The notes: generated by a model not told the origin, from the sequence alone. A stretch of DNA of 64,000 bases from Gammaproteobacteria bacterium (GCA_028284675.1 JANQRI010000032.1:81818-145817), one strand, 5' to 3'. Positions 1 through 8,291 are shown, counted from the stretch's first letter. Program-made: numbers and translations.

Positions 1-503
1 TCGGCTAATATTAGCGTGGGTTTGCTGACAATGGCTCGCGCAACCGCCACGCGCTGCTGCTGGCCGCCGGATAATTGCGAAGGCAGGCGGTCTTGTATGC
101 CATCAAGCCCGACTTCCCGCAGTACCTCTGCCGATTTTAACCGGCGTTCGGAAGCGGGCAGACCTTGCACCTGCATAACAAACTCAATGTTTTCCTGTGC
201 GGTTAAAACGGGAATTAAATTGTAAGCTTGAAAGACAAAACCAATTTTGTGCAAACGTATATCGGCCAGCTGCCCTTTGCCCAAACAATCAATACGTTGT
301 CCATTGATCGCTATTTCACCGCTATCGGGAGAATCCAGTCCGCCCATTGCATTCAATAGCGTTGTTTTACCGGAGCCGGAGGGGCCGGATAAACAGACAA
401 AATCGGCGACATTAACATCGAGCGTGACATGATCCAGGCCGATAATTTTTTCCTCGCCTTGTTGAAAAGTCCGGCACAGTGATTTACAACTAATTGCAGT
501 CAT
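1..503 (-). CDS. ABC transporter ATP-binding protein, LolD/MacB type (3' end outside window)
   Basis: ATPase that would energise the two FtsX-type permeases encoded just upstream in the operon. About 167 residues are visible from the ATG at 503. Walker A is GPSGSGKT at residues 40-47, the Q-loop is in VFQAYNLIP near residue 91, and the ABC signature LSGGQQQR lies at about 144-151. The sequence runs off the window at ILA(D), the beginning of Walker B, so the Walker B glutamate, H-loop and C-terminus are not seen. The start codon is 17 bp after the stop of the preceding permease gene. The combination of this ATPase, two MacB-like permeases and a LolA-like periplasmic protein suggests lipoprotein or envelope lipid trafficking. 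The substrate is inferred, not shown. Confidence 0.93.
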   Translation of the reverse strand, partial: MTAISCKSLCRTFQQGEEKIIGLDHVTLDVNVADFVCLSGPSGSGKTTLLNAMGGLDSPDSGEIAINGQRIDCLGKGQLADIRLHKIGFVFQAYNLIPVLTAQENIEFVMQVQGLPASERRLKSAEVLREVGLDGIQDRLPSQLSGGQQQRVAVARAIVSKPTLILA

Positions 504-520
504 TAATAGTACCTTCTCAG

Positions 521-1759
521 TTAATAGGTTTTGGTCAGTGCGTCTACCGGATCATAACGGCTGGCGCGCCACGCGGGTAACAGGCTGGTTAACAGACCCA
601 GAACAATAACAATCACATTGGCTAACAGGATGTCGCGCAGATATAGAGCGGGGTAAAGTGTACTGCCGGCGCCCATCATTGCCATGCCTTCGGCGACAAC
701 CGATAAATCGATGCCGCTTTCCAGCGGTTTAATACTGGCGACGGCAGCAACATTGCCAATGCTCAGGCCAATAGCCAGTAAAAAAAACGATTCGAGCAAA
801 AATTGATACAGTATACTGCTGGGCCGCATGCCTAATGCCTGCATCAGGCCAATTTCACGTACGCGTTCAAATACAGCCATAATCAGTGTATTGGCCAGAC
901 CAAATGACAGGGCCAAAAAGATGACGATGATCCAGATCAATACAAAACCATCCATCACGTTAAGCATAGTGCCCAGATAGGTGTCCAATTCAGTCCAGGG
1001 TAATACTTCAGCATCCGTGCTGACAGAAGATTTAAGCATTTCTGTCAGTGCCGTGATATCGCGATAGTCATGACCCATAATGGCGACTTCCGAAATTTGA
1101 TCATCCATCTGCAGCATTTTTTGCACAGTATCACGGGCGGCATAAATGGTGCTTTCTTCTTCCGCTTCGATGGTCGCTTTATACAGACCGACAACACGAA
1201 AGCCCCGGTCTGCGATATCATTTTCCGGGTCCTGGCTCATGACAACGACACGCTTGCCCAGCCCGGTATCCAGGCGCTTGGCCAGACGGGCGCCGATTAC
1301 CAGGCCTTTGTCATCAATATTGTCTAAAAAGCGTCCGGCACTCATGCGGTCCGCCATCCGGGTGATCGGCAGTTCCTTGCCCGGATCAATGCCGACCAGC
1401 ATTACACCACGGCCATCACGCTCGCTGGAGATAACAGCCGGCACACGCACGCGGGTTGTCCAGGCGAGTACGTCCGGTTGACCAAGTGCGTTTAATAATG
1501 TGCCTGAGGGACTGGCCAGGCTGTTATTGATGTTTGGATCGTTGCGATAATCCGGATGATGAATCTGCACATGACCGGGTAAGTTACGTATCCCGCTTTT
1601 GATCATGTCATCGACCATGCCACGCATCAATGCAGTCATAAAGATCATGGCCCAGGTACCTATTGTAATGGCTGCCAGCATAATGAGCGTGCGGCGATAG
1701 TTGCGCCACAAATTACGCCAGGCCAATACAAAAACGGTGTTGAGTAATAAAGACATCAT
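521..1759 (-). CDS. ABC transporter permease, FtsX/MacB (LolC/E-like) family
   Basis: Inner-membrane permease of 412 residues with the FtsX/MacB layout: one N-terminal membrane helix (about residues 22-46), a large periplasmic domain of about 220 residues, then three C-terminal helices (about 272-296, 320-345 and 378-400). The conserved C-terminal stretch VREIGLMQALGMRPSSI, typical of LolC/LolE/MacB permeases, precedes the third helix. The start overlaps the stop of the upstream permease gene by 4 bp, which implies translational coupling. It probably forms a heterodimer with that permease, driven by the ATPase downstream. Cargo is unknown; the LolA-like partner suggests lipoprotein or lipid export to the outer membrane. 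Confidence 0.9.
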   Translation of the reverse strand: MMSLLLNTVFVLAWRNLWRNYRRTLIMLAAITIGTWAMIFMTALMRGMVDDMIKSGIRNLPGHVQIHHPDYRNDPNINNSLASPSGTLLNALGQPDVLAWTTRVRVPAVISSERDGRGVMLVGIDPGKELPITRMADRMSAGRFLDNIDDKGLVIGARLAKRLDTGLGKRVVVMSQDPENDIADRGFRVVGLYKATIEAEEESTIYAARDTVQKMLQMDDQISEVAIMGHDYRDITALTEMLKSSVSTDAEVLPWTELDTYLGTMLNVMDGFVLIWIIVIFLALSFGLANTLIMAVFERVREIGLMQALGMRPSSILYQFLLESFFLLAIGLSIGNVAAVASIKPLESGIDLSVVAEGMAMMGAGSTLYPALYLRDILLANVIVIVLGLLTSLLPAWRASRYDPVDALTKTY

Positions 1760-2985
1760 GCAACTCTCATTGCCTGCACAGGCTTTAGAAAATGCAATCG
1801 CATTGCCGGGTAAACTGCGGCAAGTAAACTAAAGATATAAACGATGACGGGTCCGATAAGTATCGATATAAACGACACACTCGGATACATTCTATCGGGC
1901 AAATTAAATTTGTCGGCCATCTCTTCCATGCCGGGATAATAAAATCCGTAGCGGTTAAAGTAGAATGTGATCAAAAAACCGATAAAACAACCCAGCAATA
2001 AACCAAGTAGTGCCATTAACCCGGTTTCCAATAAAATCAGGCGTGATAAGCGGCCGGGTTTCAGTCCTAAAGCCATCGTAATGCCAAACTCACGTGTGCG
2101 TTCAAGTACTGACATAAGCTGAGTATTCAATACACTGAATGCCACTAAAATAATTAATATGCCGTACATAAACCATGCACTGGACATATCAGCCTGAATA
2201 GCCTGCATTAATCCGGGTTGCAGGTTTATCCAATCGCGCGCAATCAAATTCGGTTTGCCTGTTATATATTCATTAATACGCTGCTGCCATTGCTTAACCG
2301 CAAAAAGATCGGGAACATTAACAACGATGTTATGCCCATGCGTACCCATACTAAACAGCTGCTGAAAGTATCCCAGAGGCATGGCCGCAATGTTGCGATC
2401 CAGATCAATAATGCCCGAGTCAAAGATGCCGACAACCGAGACAATAGCTGCCGCAAACGAACCATCGCGCCCGCTGCCCAGCAATGTTATCTCATCGCCT
2501 ATTTTAACTTTGAGGTTGCGTGCCAATACTTTGCCCAGCACAATTTCTTCCGCATGGGAGTCTTGTAAATAGCGGCCTTCTTGCAGCAGGCCCGGCAGGG
2601 TTGAAACCTGCGGTTCATATTGCGGTTGCACACCGAGGACCTGCATGCCGTATGAACGTTGTGCGCTGGATGCCAGCGCAAATGCTGCCGCGCGCGCACT
2701 GACGGCCTCACTGCTCAGCTCATCGCGAAGCTGTTCGGCAAGTTGAATGATATTTGGAATGCTATAGCGTATTTTGGCATCTTCATTATAGGTTGGATGC
2801 TGCACCTGGATATGACCGGAAAACGCATTCAGCGTATTCTCAATCATCATTTGATAAGTACCCAACTGCAGTGAAATTAAAAACACCAGCAGCGTATTAG
2901 AGAATACCATGGCGCCGACGGTCAACCAGGTACGGCGCTTGTGTCGCCACAAGTTACGCCAGGCTAATTGCAAAATGATGTTCAT
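1756..2985 (-). CDS. ABC transporter permease, FtsX/MacB family
   Basis: Second FtsX-type inner-membrane permease (409 residues) of the operon. It has an N-terminal helix at about residues 20-42, a periplasmic domain containing the family-like segment VLGKVLARNLKVKIGDEITLLG, and three C-terminal helices with the family motif TREFGITMALGLKPGRL between them. Its start overlaps the preceding LolA-like gene by 4 bp and its stop overlaps the next permease gene by 4 bp, so all four genes are coupled. It is only distantly similar to its neighbour permease, which fits a heterodimer rather than a recent duplication. The function in envelope lipid or lipoprotein transport is inferred from family and context. 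Confidence 0.9.
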   Translation of the reverse strand: MNIILQLAWRNLWRHKRRTWLTVGAMVFSNTLLVFLISLQLGTYQMMIENTLNAFSGHIQVQHPTYNEDAKIRYSIPNIIQLAEQLRDELSSEAVSARAAAFALASSAQRSYGMQVLGVQPQYEPQVSTLPGLLQEGRYLQDSHAEEIVLGKVLARNLKVKIGDEITLLGSGRDGSFAAAIVSVVGIFDSGIIDLDRNIAAMPLGYFQQLFSMGTHGHNIVVNVPDLFAVKQWQQRINEYITGKPNLIARDWINLQPGLMQAIQADMSSAWFMYGILIILVAFSVLNTQLMSVLERTREFGITMALGLKPGRLSRLILLETGLMALLGLLLGCFIGFLITFYFNRYGFYYPGMEEMADKFNLPDRMYPSVSFISILIGPVIVYIFSLLAAVYPAMRLHFLKPVQAMRVA

Positions 2986-3725
2986 TGACGGGGGTTACGC
3001 AAATTGGATTGGGTAAAAATATTGGCTGGCAGCTTTTGATTAAATTCAACCGTATCAACCGTCATTTCTGTCCATTCATCCGGCGACTCTATTTTGCCCA
3101 TTCGCGTTGTTTTAGCCACTGTGCGACCGCCCATGTTGGCAATCGCCGAGGTTTTCATCACTTTAACCAATACGCCGTCCTGATCCCAAAATTGCTGTTC
3201 CAACACCACGAAATCATCGCGAATTGTCCAAACCTCCTTACCCCAGACAACCGCGGCATCTTCATGTGGAATGGAGGTGATGACGTAAACCTTATGACCG
3301 TCCTGCTCGCGTTCTTCACTTAATGAATGGGTATAACTATCGATAATGTCGGTTGAGCGGCTAATGTCTTTGTTAGAAAAGTCGCTCCCCATCCAGCTTT
3401 GCGCCATCATAGAGGAGGGCACTTTAATAATCCGGTTCACTTTGGGTGAATAAGTCCACATGTTCCTATCATTTAGCAGTGTTGCATTGCCGGCGTCCTT
3501 TTTCGGTTTGGTAATCCGAACCAATGACTGTTTATCACCGGCTGTCCAGGCACGCATCGACATGGAGCGTTCCCAGTCGGCACGATGAATTGTCATCGTC
3601 ATTTCAGAGTAAGAAGTGGTGCCGCGCCAATGATTCATCGCGGCACGTACAAGGTCAACAGCATCGGGTTGCTCAGCAGCGATGCCGCCGCTCATAAAAA
3701 ATAAAAGTAATATGGTTAAACGCAT
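2982..3725 (-). CDS. LolA-like outer membrane lipoprotein-sorting protein
   Basis: Periplasmic protein of 247 residues. The first 17 residues (MRLTILLLFFMSGGIAA) form a signal peptide with cleavage predicted after IAA. The mature part fits the family annotated as outer membrane lipoprotein-sorting protein: repeated beta-strand segments, a WTYSPKVNRIIKVPSS stretch and a SDIxxS-like region (GSDFSNKDISRS) near residues 130-145. It lies between a TetR gene (9 bp gap) and a permease gene (4 bp overlap), so it is probably the periplasmic carrier for the ABC transporter. Related proteins are LolA/LolB-fold lipid binders. The ligand here is unknown. Confidence 0.85.
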   Translation of the reverse strand: MRLTILLLFFMSGGIAAEQPDAVDLVRAAMNHWRGTTSYSEMTMTIHRADWERSMSMRAWTAGDKQSLVRITKPKKDAGNATLLNDRNMWTYSPKVNRIIKVPSSMMAQSWMGSDFSNKDISRSTDIIDSYTHSLSEEREQDGHKVYVITSIPHEDAAVVWGKEVWTIRDDFVVLEQQFWDQDGVLVKVMKTSAIANMGGRTVAKTTRMGKIESPDEWTEMTVDTVEFNQKLPANIFTQSNLRNPRQ

Positions 3726-3734
3726 GTTAATTCC

Positions 3735-4316
3735 TTACTCCAAATGGTGGACCATAATGGCCATAAAATCTTTGGTGATACGCTTGTAGCGCTTGGGATC
3801 GGTGTAAATGAAATCATGGATACACAAACCCGAGAAAAACACGTCGAGCATACGAACAATGCGGTCCTGCTCCATATCAGAAACCTCACGGTTAACGTGC
3901 TTAAACAAGGTTTGCTTCCAAGCGGCCATCGTTCGGTTGATGCGTTCCCGCAAACGCTCCTGACAGGCCGGGTTATGCACTGAATTACTAATAAAATAAA
4001 ACAAAGCGGCATATACGCCACGATATTGTTCGATAGAGGTGAAGGTCGTATCGATAAGGTCATTAACTAATGCTTGCAGATTTTTGTGATTTCGCTCCTG
4101 CACTTCATCAAGTAGGGCAATGATGTAATCTAAAACAGCCAATTGCACCTCCTCCATGTCTTCAAAGTGGTGAAATAAGGTGCCTTTGCTCATGCCGAGC
4201 TTTGCCGATAGTTTGCCGCTTGTTAGCGTATGGGGGCCGTTAACCGATAAAATATCGACCGCAGCTTCAACGATCTTTTGTTTGGTCTCGGCAGCTTGTT
4301 CCACTCTTATATTCAT
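3735..4316 (-). CDS. TetR family transcriptional regulator
   Basis: Repressor-type regulator of 193 residues. The N-terminal helix-turn-helix spans about residues 9-55 (KQKIVEAAVDIL, then GKLSAKLGMSKGTLFHHFEDMEEV), followed by an all-helical ligand-binding domain. The ATG at 4316 was chosen because an AAGGT ribosome-binding site precedes it. The open frame extends to 4439, but that extension runs through the palindrome at 4387-4406, which is far better explained as operator DNA. It is the first gene of the minus-strand operon, 9 bp ahead of the LolA-like gene, so it most likely represses its own transcription and that of the transporter. The inducer is unknown. Confidence 0.9.
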   Translation of the reverse strand: MNIRVEQAAETKQKIVEAAVDILSVNGPHTLTSGKLSAKLGMSKGTLFHHFEDMEEVQLAVLDYIIALLDEVQERNHKNLQALVNDLIDTTFTSIEQYRGVYAALFYFISNSVHNPACQERLRERINRTMAAWKQTLFKHVNREVSDMEQDRIVRMLDVFFSGLCIHDFIYTDPKRYKRITKDFMAIMVHHLE

Positions 4317-4386
4317 GCTTTTTACCTTTAGATATATGAACCGAACCAGAGCGGCGCATTGTCTCCAGTGTTGAAGTATAATATCA

Positions 4387-4406
4387 TTGACCAATCGATC
4401 GGTCAA
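4387..4406. promoter_or_regulatory. Near-perfect palindrome, probable TetR operator
   Basis: The 20-bp sequence TTGACCAATCGATCGGTCAA is symmetric at 18 of 20 positions (arms TTGACC/GGTCAA around ATCGAT). It lies about 70 bp upstream of the TetR start codon, where the operon promoter should be. TTGACC/GGTCAA half-sites of this kind are common for TetR regulators that control envelope or lipid genes. Binding by the adjacent regulator is inferred. Confidence 0.7.
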
Positions 4407-4437
4407 ATATGGAGTGATGCGAAGTACGCTATTTAGC

Positions 4438-4518
4438 ATTGAAATCAGCTAACCGGACATTTAAGATATTCAAAAAATAAACGGGCGATCACATAACGCT
4501 ATGAAAAATAAAGAAAAC
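4438..4518. repeat. Left copy of an approximately 80-bp imperfect direct repeat
   Basis: This 81-bp stretch matches 8329-8408 in the same orientation. Shared blocks in order are ATTGAAATCAG, CATTTA-GATATTCAAAAAATA, GGGC-A, ATGAAAA-TAAAGAAAAC. The two copies bracket the whole five-gene accessory block from 4.6 to 8.3 kb. No transposase or integrase is associated. It lies between the TetR operator and the first gene of the block, and no convincing protein is encoded in it. Confidence 0.75.
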
Positions 4519-4595
4519 GCGGCTAGCGGTAGTATGGTTTCTATAATGTATTATTGGGTGATTGTATCCATATCTTTCTGTTAAGCGGTCAACTT

Positions 4596-5117
4596 ATGTA
4601 TCAAGTAGATAGCAAGGATAGTGTGAGAGAGATTTCAGATATCCCGCAGTCATCTGTTGGAGCACCAATACCCGCTGTGATTGCAGGTGAACACTCAGCT
4701 GCAATAGTATTCTATGCTCAAACCAATGATCCAGGCTGGGATGGTTCAACTGTCCGAATGGTAAACACTGATAGCGGCAATGAACCTTCGGTGATTATTA
4801 GGTTTGATTCGTGCTATGCACATTTTTTCGGACCGCCGAATGATGAAGCATTTTTTGGCCATCCCCTCTATGGTCGGGGAGTGCGGCCATATAAAAACTT
4901 TGAAGTAGAAAATTCCTCATGGATAAGAGCCTTAGAAAAAATGAACTCTGTACACCCTTATCACGACAGTGAGCATTTCATGTCTGGTAAAAAGCATTTC
5001 ATACTGGCTTTCCATGATTCGACATTCGAGTGTATTGCAAAAAACTACACAATAGAGAAAACACGGGGGTCGATTCACGAACTATTGATGAGACTCGGAG
5101 CAGAAATTGACCAATAG
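4596..5117 (+). CDS. Hypothetical protein, first gene of the repeat-flanked block
   Basis: A protein of 173 residues from the ATG at 4596; a TTG at 4554 would add 14 residues but has no supporting site. It has no signal peptide and no membrane helix. The centre holds a compact conserved-looking region with FGHPLYGRGVRPY, SSWIRALEKMNSVHP and HFILAFHDSTFECIA, which suggests a small cytoplasmic domain that I cannot name. Upstream lies the left repeat and downstream, after 99 bp, the acetyltransferase-membrane fusion gene. Base composition is AT-rich like the rest of the block. Function unknown. Confidence 0.7.
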   Translation: MYQVDSKDSVREISDIPQSSVGAPIPAVIAGEHSAAIVFYAQTNDPGWDGSTVRMVNTDSGNEPSVIIRFDSCYAHFFGPPNDEAFFGHPLYGRGVRPYKNFEVENSSWIRALEKMNSVHPYHDSEHFMSGKKHFILAFHDSTFECIAKNYTIEKTRGSIHELLMRLGAEIDQ

Positions 5118-5216
5118 ACTGCTTGGCAAGCACATGCAGATGGACCAAATGCCTGCTACCAGGGTGGGTGAAATCGCAGCTAATGCGAGGTGTTATGCGT
5201 TCTTGAAGGCTATCGT

Positions 5217-6209
5217 GTGGAAATACAAATAGACCATCTCGCAAGTCATCAAAACCTATTACCTACAGTTGCCAAATGGCTAAACTCGGAGTGGGGAAAA
5301 ATACGCGGCGAATCGATAGATGAACGTATCTTAGCGATTAAACAATCGTTAAATACCGATAGACTGCCAATGTCTTTGGTTGCAATGATAGATGGTAAAG
5401 CTGTAGGGACGGTAAGCCTGATACCACAAGATATGGAAGGTGAGTCTAATCTTACTCCATGGGTTGCCGCACTGTATGTCGTTCCCGAATTCAGGAATCG
5501 TGGAATCGGCAGTAAACTTATTTCAAAAGTTACTAATGAGGCGAAAAACTTAAATTACCGGTCTATTTTTCTTTTCGCAACAGCAGGCCGGGAAAAACTT
5601 TATTTGAAGCTTGGCTGGAGCTTTGTAGAAAAGCGAGATTATCGTAGTGAGGTTGTGAGTATCATGACTAAGTTTTGCAATGATTCTGATTTACCAAAGC
5701 CCCCAATAAGAGAATATTTAACGCATCTACATTCATATGTCTATAACTTAAAAAAAGAAGCAGAAGATAGGGCTAAATCTATATTGACGGCAAACGCTAT
5801 ATTCCTTGCATCGTTAGCTTGGACCCTCAGAATTATCGCAGAGTATCATAGCAGTTCGGAAGTTGCATTAGTCTATGCAGCATCTGCATTTTGTATTTCT
5901 GGATTTATATTGGCTGTTATTAGTGTTTATTTTTCATTGAAGACATTTTTTCCAATCGTAATAGACGCAGGTAGCCCGATGGAGCCTATAGAGCTATTAA
6001 AGCTCGATTTGGACACTGCTATTAATAAGCATAATTCGCTTTCCACAAATGACATTAATGCTGCTCTCACAAGAGAGCTCAGAGCTGTATCTGAGTTGCA
6101 AATTAAGCGATCTAAGATTGTCGGCACTTCAGGTCAGTTTTTTATATATTCACTGTTTTTTTTGGCTGGTGCATTTGTAAGCACGATTTTATTGTTTTTC
6201 ATAGGGTAA
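5217..6209 (+). CDS. GNAT N-acetyltransferase fused to a C-terminal three-helix membrane domain
   Basis: A two-part protein of 330 residues. Residues 1-150 form a GNAT domain: a WLNSEWG entry region, the VAALYVVPEFRNRG strand-turn and the acetyl-CoA loop RNRGIGSKL at 93-101. Residues 165-330 form a membrane module: LKKEAEDRAKSILTANAIF leading into helix 1 (about 188-208), helix 2 (about 216-241), a cytosolic loop of about 65 residues, and helix 3 at the extreme C-terminus (308-329). The D-RAKSIL motif before helix 1 and the helix spacing resemble PycTM-type effectors of Pycsar defence, but this is pattern resemblance only. The GTG at 5217 has a GAAGG site 8 bp upstream and begins MEIQIDHLASH; the longer GTG at 5190 has none. 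The oxygenase gene follows after 7 bp. Confidence 0.8.
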   Translation: MEIQIDHLASHQNLLPTVAKWLNSEWGKIRGESIDERILAIKQSLNTDRLPMSLVAMIDGKAVGTVSLIPQDMEGESNLTPWVAALYVVPEFRNRGIGSKLISKVTNEAKNLNYRSIFLFATAGREKLYLKLGWSFVEKRDYRSEVVSIMTKFCNDSDLPKPPIREYLTHLHSYVYNLKKEAEDRAKSILTANAIFLASLAWTLRIIAEYHSSSEVALVYAASAFCISGFILAVISVYFSLKTFFPIVIDAGSPMEPIELLKLDLDTAINKHNSLSTNDINAALTRELRAVSELQIKRSKIVGTSGQFFIYSLFFLAGAFVSTILLFFIG

Positions 6210-6216
6210 ATATTAA

Positions 6217-6903
6217 GTGTCATTAATTGACCACTGGGAAAAACAAATAGAAAGCATTGGAGTTAACGAGAGAAAATATATTTCATCTCAGGTCAATACA
6301 ATTGGTGTTGGAGTAGTCAGGGATTTCTGTAATGATGCCTTATTGTATGAGGCCAGGCAAATATGGCGAAAAGTTGAGCCGTTAGTGGTCCGAAGGGATG
6401 TCACAATAAAGCATGAAGTTACATCAAAAAGAATTATGGGAACTGCGTCTGCATTGCAAATAGACAACATGACCAGAGAAATATTCGAGCTATATACTTT
6501 GGATGTTTTCGTTCAATTCATGGCAGAAATCACCGGAACCGATATTTGTTTGTTGAACGATAATCTTGAGAGGTATGTTTTTAATTTTCTCTCACATAAA
6601 GGAGACATGCACGGTTTGCATGTAGACTCTTTTTCATATTCGTGTTCACTTGTAATTTATGCTCCTAGTACTAATTCTGGCGGAGTACTTCAAGTGGCTA
6701 AGAATTACACTTGTTTTGATAAAGATAAAGTTGCTTCGATTATTGCAGAGCCGGGCGATTTGATTGTCTTATCTAGTTCCAAATTTCCTCATAGAGTGTC
6801 TCCATTAAAACAGAACTCCCAACGAGTAGTATTAAATATGGCATTTACAACAGAAGCTACAAAAAATCATCTTTCTTATTCAAGAGAATCACTTTATTCG
6901 TGA
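6217..6903 (+). CDS. Fe(II)/2-oxoglutarate-dependent oxygenase, BesD/HalD-like, with intact HxD motif
   Basis: A protein of 228 residues with the metal-binding facial triad of 2-oxoglutarate oxygenases: H135 and D137 in GDMHGLHVDS, the distal H192 in PHRVSP, and R203 (SQRVVLNMAF) as the likely 2-oxoglutarate ligand. The arrangement, including the conserved GG.LQ turn after the HxD strand, resembles the BesD/HalD amino-acid halogenase family. In true halogenases the Asp is Gly, so this member should hydroxylate rather than chlorinate. The substrate is probably a small amino-acid-like molecule, which is inferred. The GTG start is 7 bp after the acetyltransferase-fusion gene, indicating an operon and possibly a shared pathway. 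Confidence 0.7.
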   Translation: MSLIDHWEKQIESIGVNERKYISSQVNTIGVGVVRDFCNDALLYEARQIWRKVEPLVVRRDVTIKHEVTSKRIMGTASALQIDNMTREIFELYTLDVFVQFMAEITGTDICLLNDNLERYVFNFLSHKGDMHGLHVDSFSYSCSLVIYAPSTNSGGVLQVAKNYTCFDKDKVASIIAEPGDLIVLSSSKFPHRVSPLKQNSQRVVLNMAFTTEATKNHLSYSRESLYS

Positions 6904-6949
6904 CTTGCGCATTAAAAACAGGTCACTATTCATATGGGAGACTTTTTTC

Positions 6950-7282
6950 ATGATCGAAGATAAAGTCAATATTAATGGGGAATTTCTAGGTATTAGCTCA
7001 CTGGCTATCTACAGTGCCCCCTGGTTTTTACAGTTTATCTTGTTAATGCTGGTTGTGGTTTTATTTGTGGTTAAGGTCTCCAGGGATTCAAGTGAGCTCA
7101 AAAAACTCTCGGAGGCGCAAAATAATGATGAACTCGAAAATTTTCTTGCGAATGTTAATCAGGTATTTTTTGGATTCGCTGTGCCGACAAAGAACCTTGC
7201 GGCATATTGGGTGGGCTTTTTAATTTATATCATTACGCTTTCCTTTGCCATTTATAATACATATGTGCATATTTTCGTTTAG
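6950..7282 (+). CDS. Small two-helix membrane protein, unknown function
   Basis: A protein of 110 residues from the ATG at 6950, which has a GGGAG site 9-10 bp upstream; an earlier in-frame TTG at 6905 lacks one. Two membrane helices are visible, at about residues 23-46 (PWFLQFILLMLVVVLFVV) and 85-107, separated by a charged cytosolic segment (SSELKKLSEAQNNDELENFL). I do not recognise the family. It follows the oxygenase gene by 46 bp and its 3' end overlaps the longest start of the LpxR-like gene. It may be an accessory subunit of the upstream membrane-fused acetyltransferase, on position alone. Confidence 0.65.
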   Translation: MIEDKVNINGEFLGISSLAIYSAPWFLQFILLMLVVVLFVVKVSRDSSELKKLSEAQNNDELENFLANVNQVFFGFAVPTKNLAAYWVGFLIYIITLSFAIYNTYVHIFV

Positions 7283-8291
7283 CGAAGTAGTATTGTCACC
7301 GGCTTTGCGGCGAGGACTTTTATTGCGTTCTTTCGTAGTGCTCGCATTCGTGTTTTTTAGACCTGCGCATGCGGAAATCGACTGGCTGTCATTGACTATC
7401 GATAATGATGTTTTTGTTGGCAATGATGATGGTTATAGCAATGGTTTTTTCTTCTCTTTGTATGATACGAGTGGAACGGGTGCAAGACCTTCAGCAAAGT
7501 TTTGGGTGAAACCTTTATTATGGAGTTTGTCAGATGAAGGGTACGCAGCAGCGGTTAATTCGTACACCATTGGCCAGGCAATAATAACCCCGGATGATAT
7601 TACGATTTCAAACCCGCCTGAGAATGATTTGCCTTATTCAGGGCTACTGTTTTTTAATAATACTTATTTGGCTATCAATGAAACTTATGCTGATAAACTG
7701 GGTGCCACGCTGGGTATCATAGGGCCTTCATCCGGTGCTAAATCAACTCAAATATGGTTTCATGATTTAATCGATGCGGACGACCCGAACGGCTGGAATA
7801 CACAGCTGAATGATGAACTGGTTTTTCAGTTTTCGCGTGGTCGAGTCTGGCGCTCATGGGTTTCGGGTGGCGGTCGTTTTGACTTTTTATTAAGCAGCGA
7901 AGCCAGCTTAGGTACTTTATCAAGCGCTGTGGATGCCGGCATGATGATACGCTACGGCAAAGATCTGATGCGGTCTTATGCCACTCCTTTGTTGTCCGGA
8001 TCACGAACCAGTAACCCGGTCGCCATCAAGAAAGGGTGGTTTGTGTATGCAGGAGTCAGTGCGGGATATATTTTCAACCGAATATTCACTGACGGTAACA
8101 CTTATCGCGATAGTCGCTCCATAGACTATGATCATGAATATATTAGTGCTTTAGCCGGCTTCGCCTACTCATGGCAAAATATATCCGTAACGCTGGCTTT
8201 AAATGACACCAATATTCTGGAAAACGAGTCAGAGGACCAATTACAGGACTATACACGTTACGGCACCCTGACATTCGCCTGGCGGCATTAA
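7245..8291 (+). CDS. LpxR-like lipid A deacylase family outer membrane protein (DUF2219)
   Basis: Predicted outer-membrane beta-barrel of up to 348 residues. A signal peptide with a LLLRSFVVLAFVFFRPAHA core ends just before EIDWLSLTIDNDVF. The IDNDVFVGNDDGYSNG segment, the GQAIITPDDI segment, DLPYSGLLFFNNTYL, and WFHDLIDADDPNGWNTQL with its histidine match LpxR, which removes the 3'-acyloxyacyl group of lipid A. The alternating C-terminal strands end in TLTFAWRH with a barrel-type aromatic. The start is uncertain: ATGs at 7245 and 7263 both overlap the previous gene and lack ribosome-binding sites, and a TTG at 7305 would give a more typical signal peptide. Last gene of the repeat-bracketed block. 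Confidence 0.82.
   Translation: MPFIIHMCIFSFSEVVLSPALRRGLLLRSFVVLAFVFFRPAHAEIDWLSLTIDNDVFVGNDDGYSNGFFFSLYDTSGTGARPSAKFWVKPLLWSLSDEGYAAAVNSYTIGQAIITPDDITISNPPENDLPYSGLLFFNNTYLAINETYADKLGATLGIIGPSSGAKSTQIWFHDLIDADDPNGWNTQLNDELVFQFSRGRVWRSWVSGGGRFDFLLSSEASLGTLSSAVDAGMMIRYGKDLMRSYATPLLSGSRTSNPVAIKKGWFVYAGVSAGYIFNRIFTDGNTYRDSRSIDYDHEYISALAGFAYSWQNISVTLALNDTNILENESEDQLQDYTRYGTLTFAWRH

Noticed and set aside
3716..4063. Minus-strand frame overlapping the TetR gene
   Set aside because: Shadow of the TetR coding sequence; the TetR HTH and ligand domain explain the DNA.
5118..5200. Second attC-like site before the acetyltransferase fusion
   Set aside because: Only the right heptamer GTTATGC is present; no left core or central hairpin pairs with it, so it was not listed as a feature.
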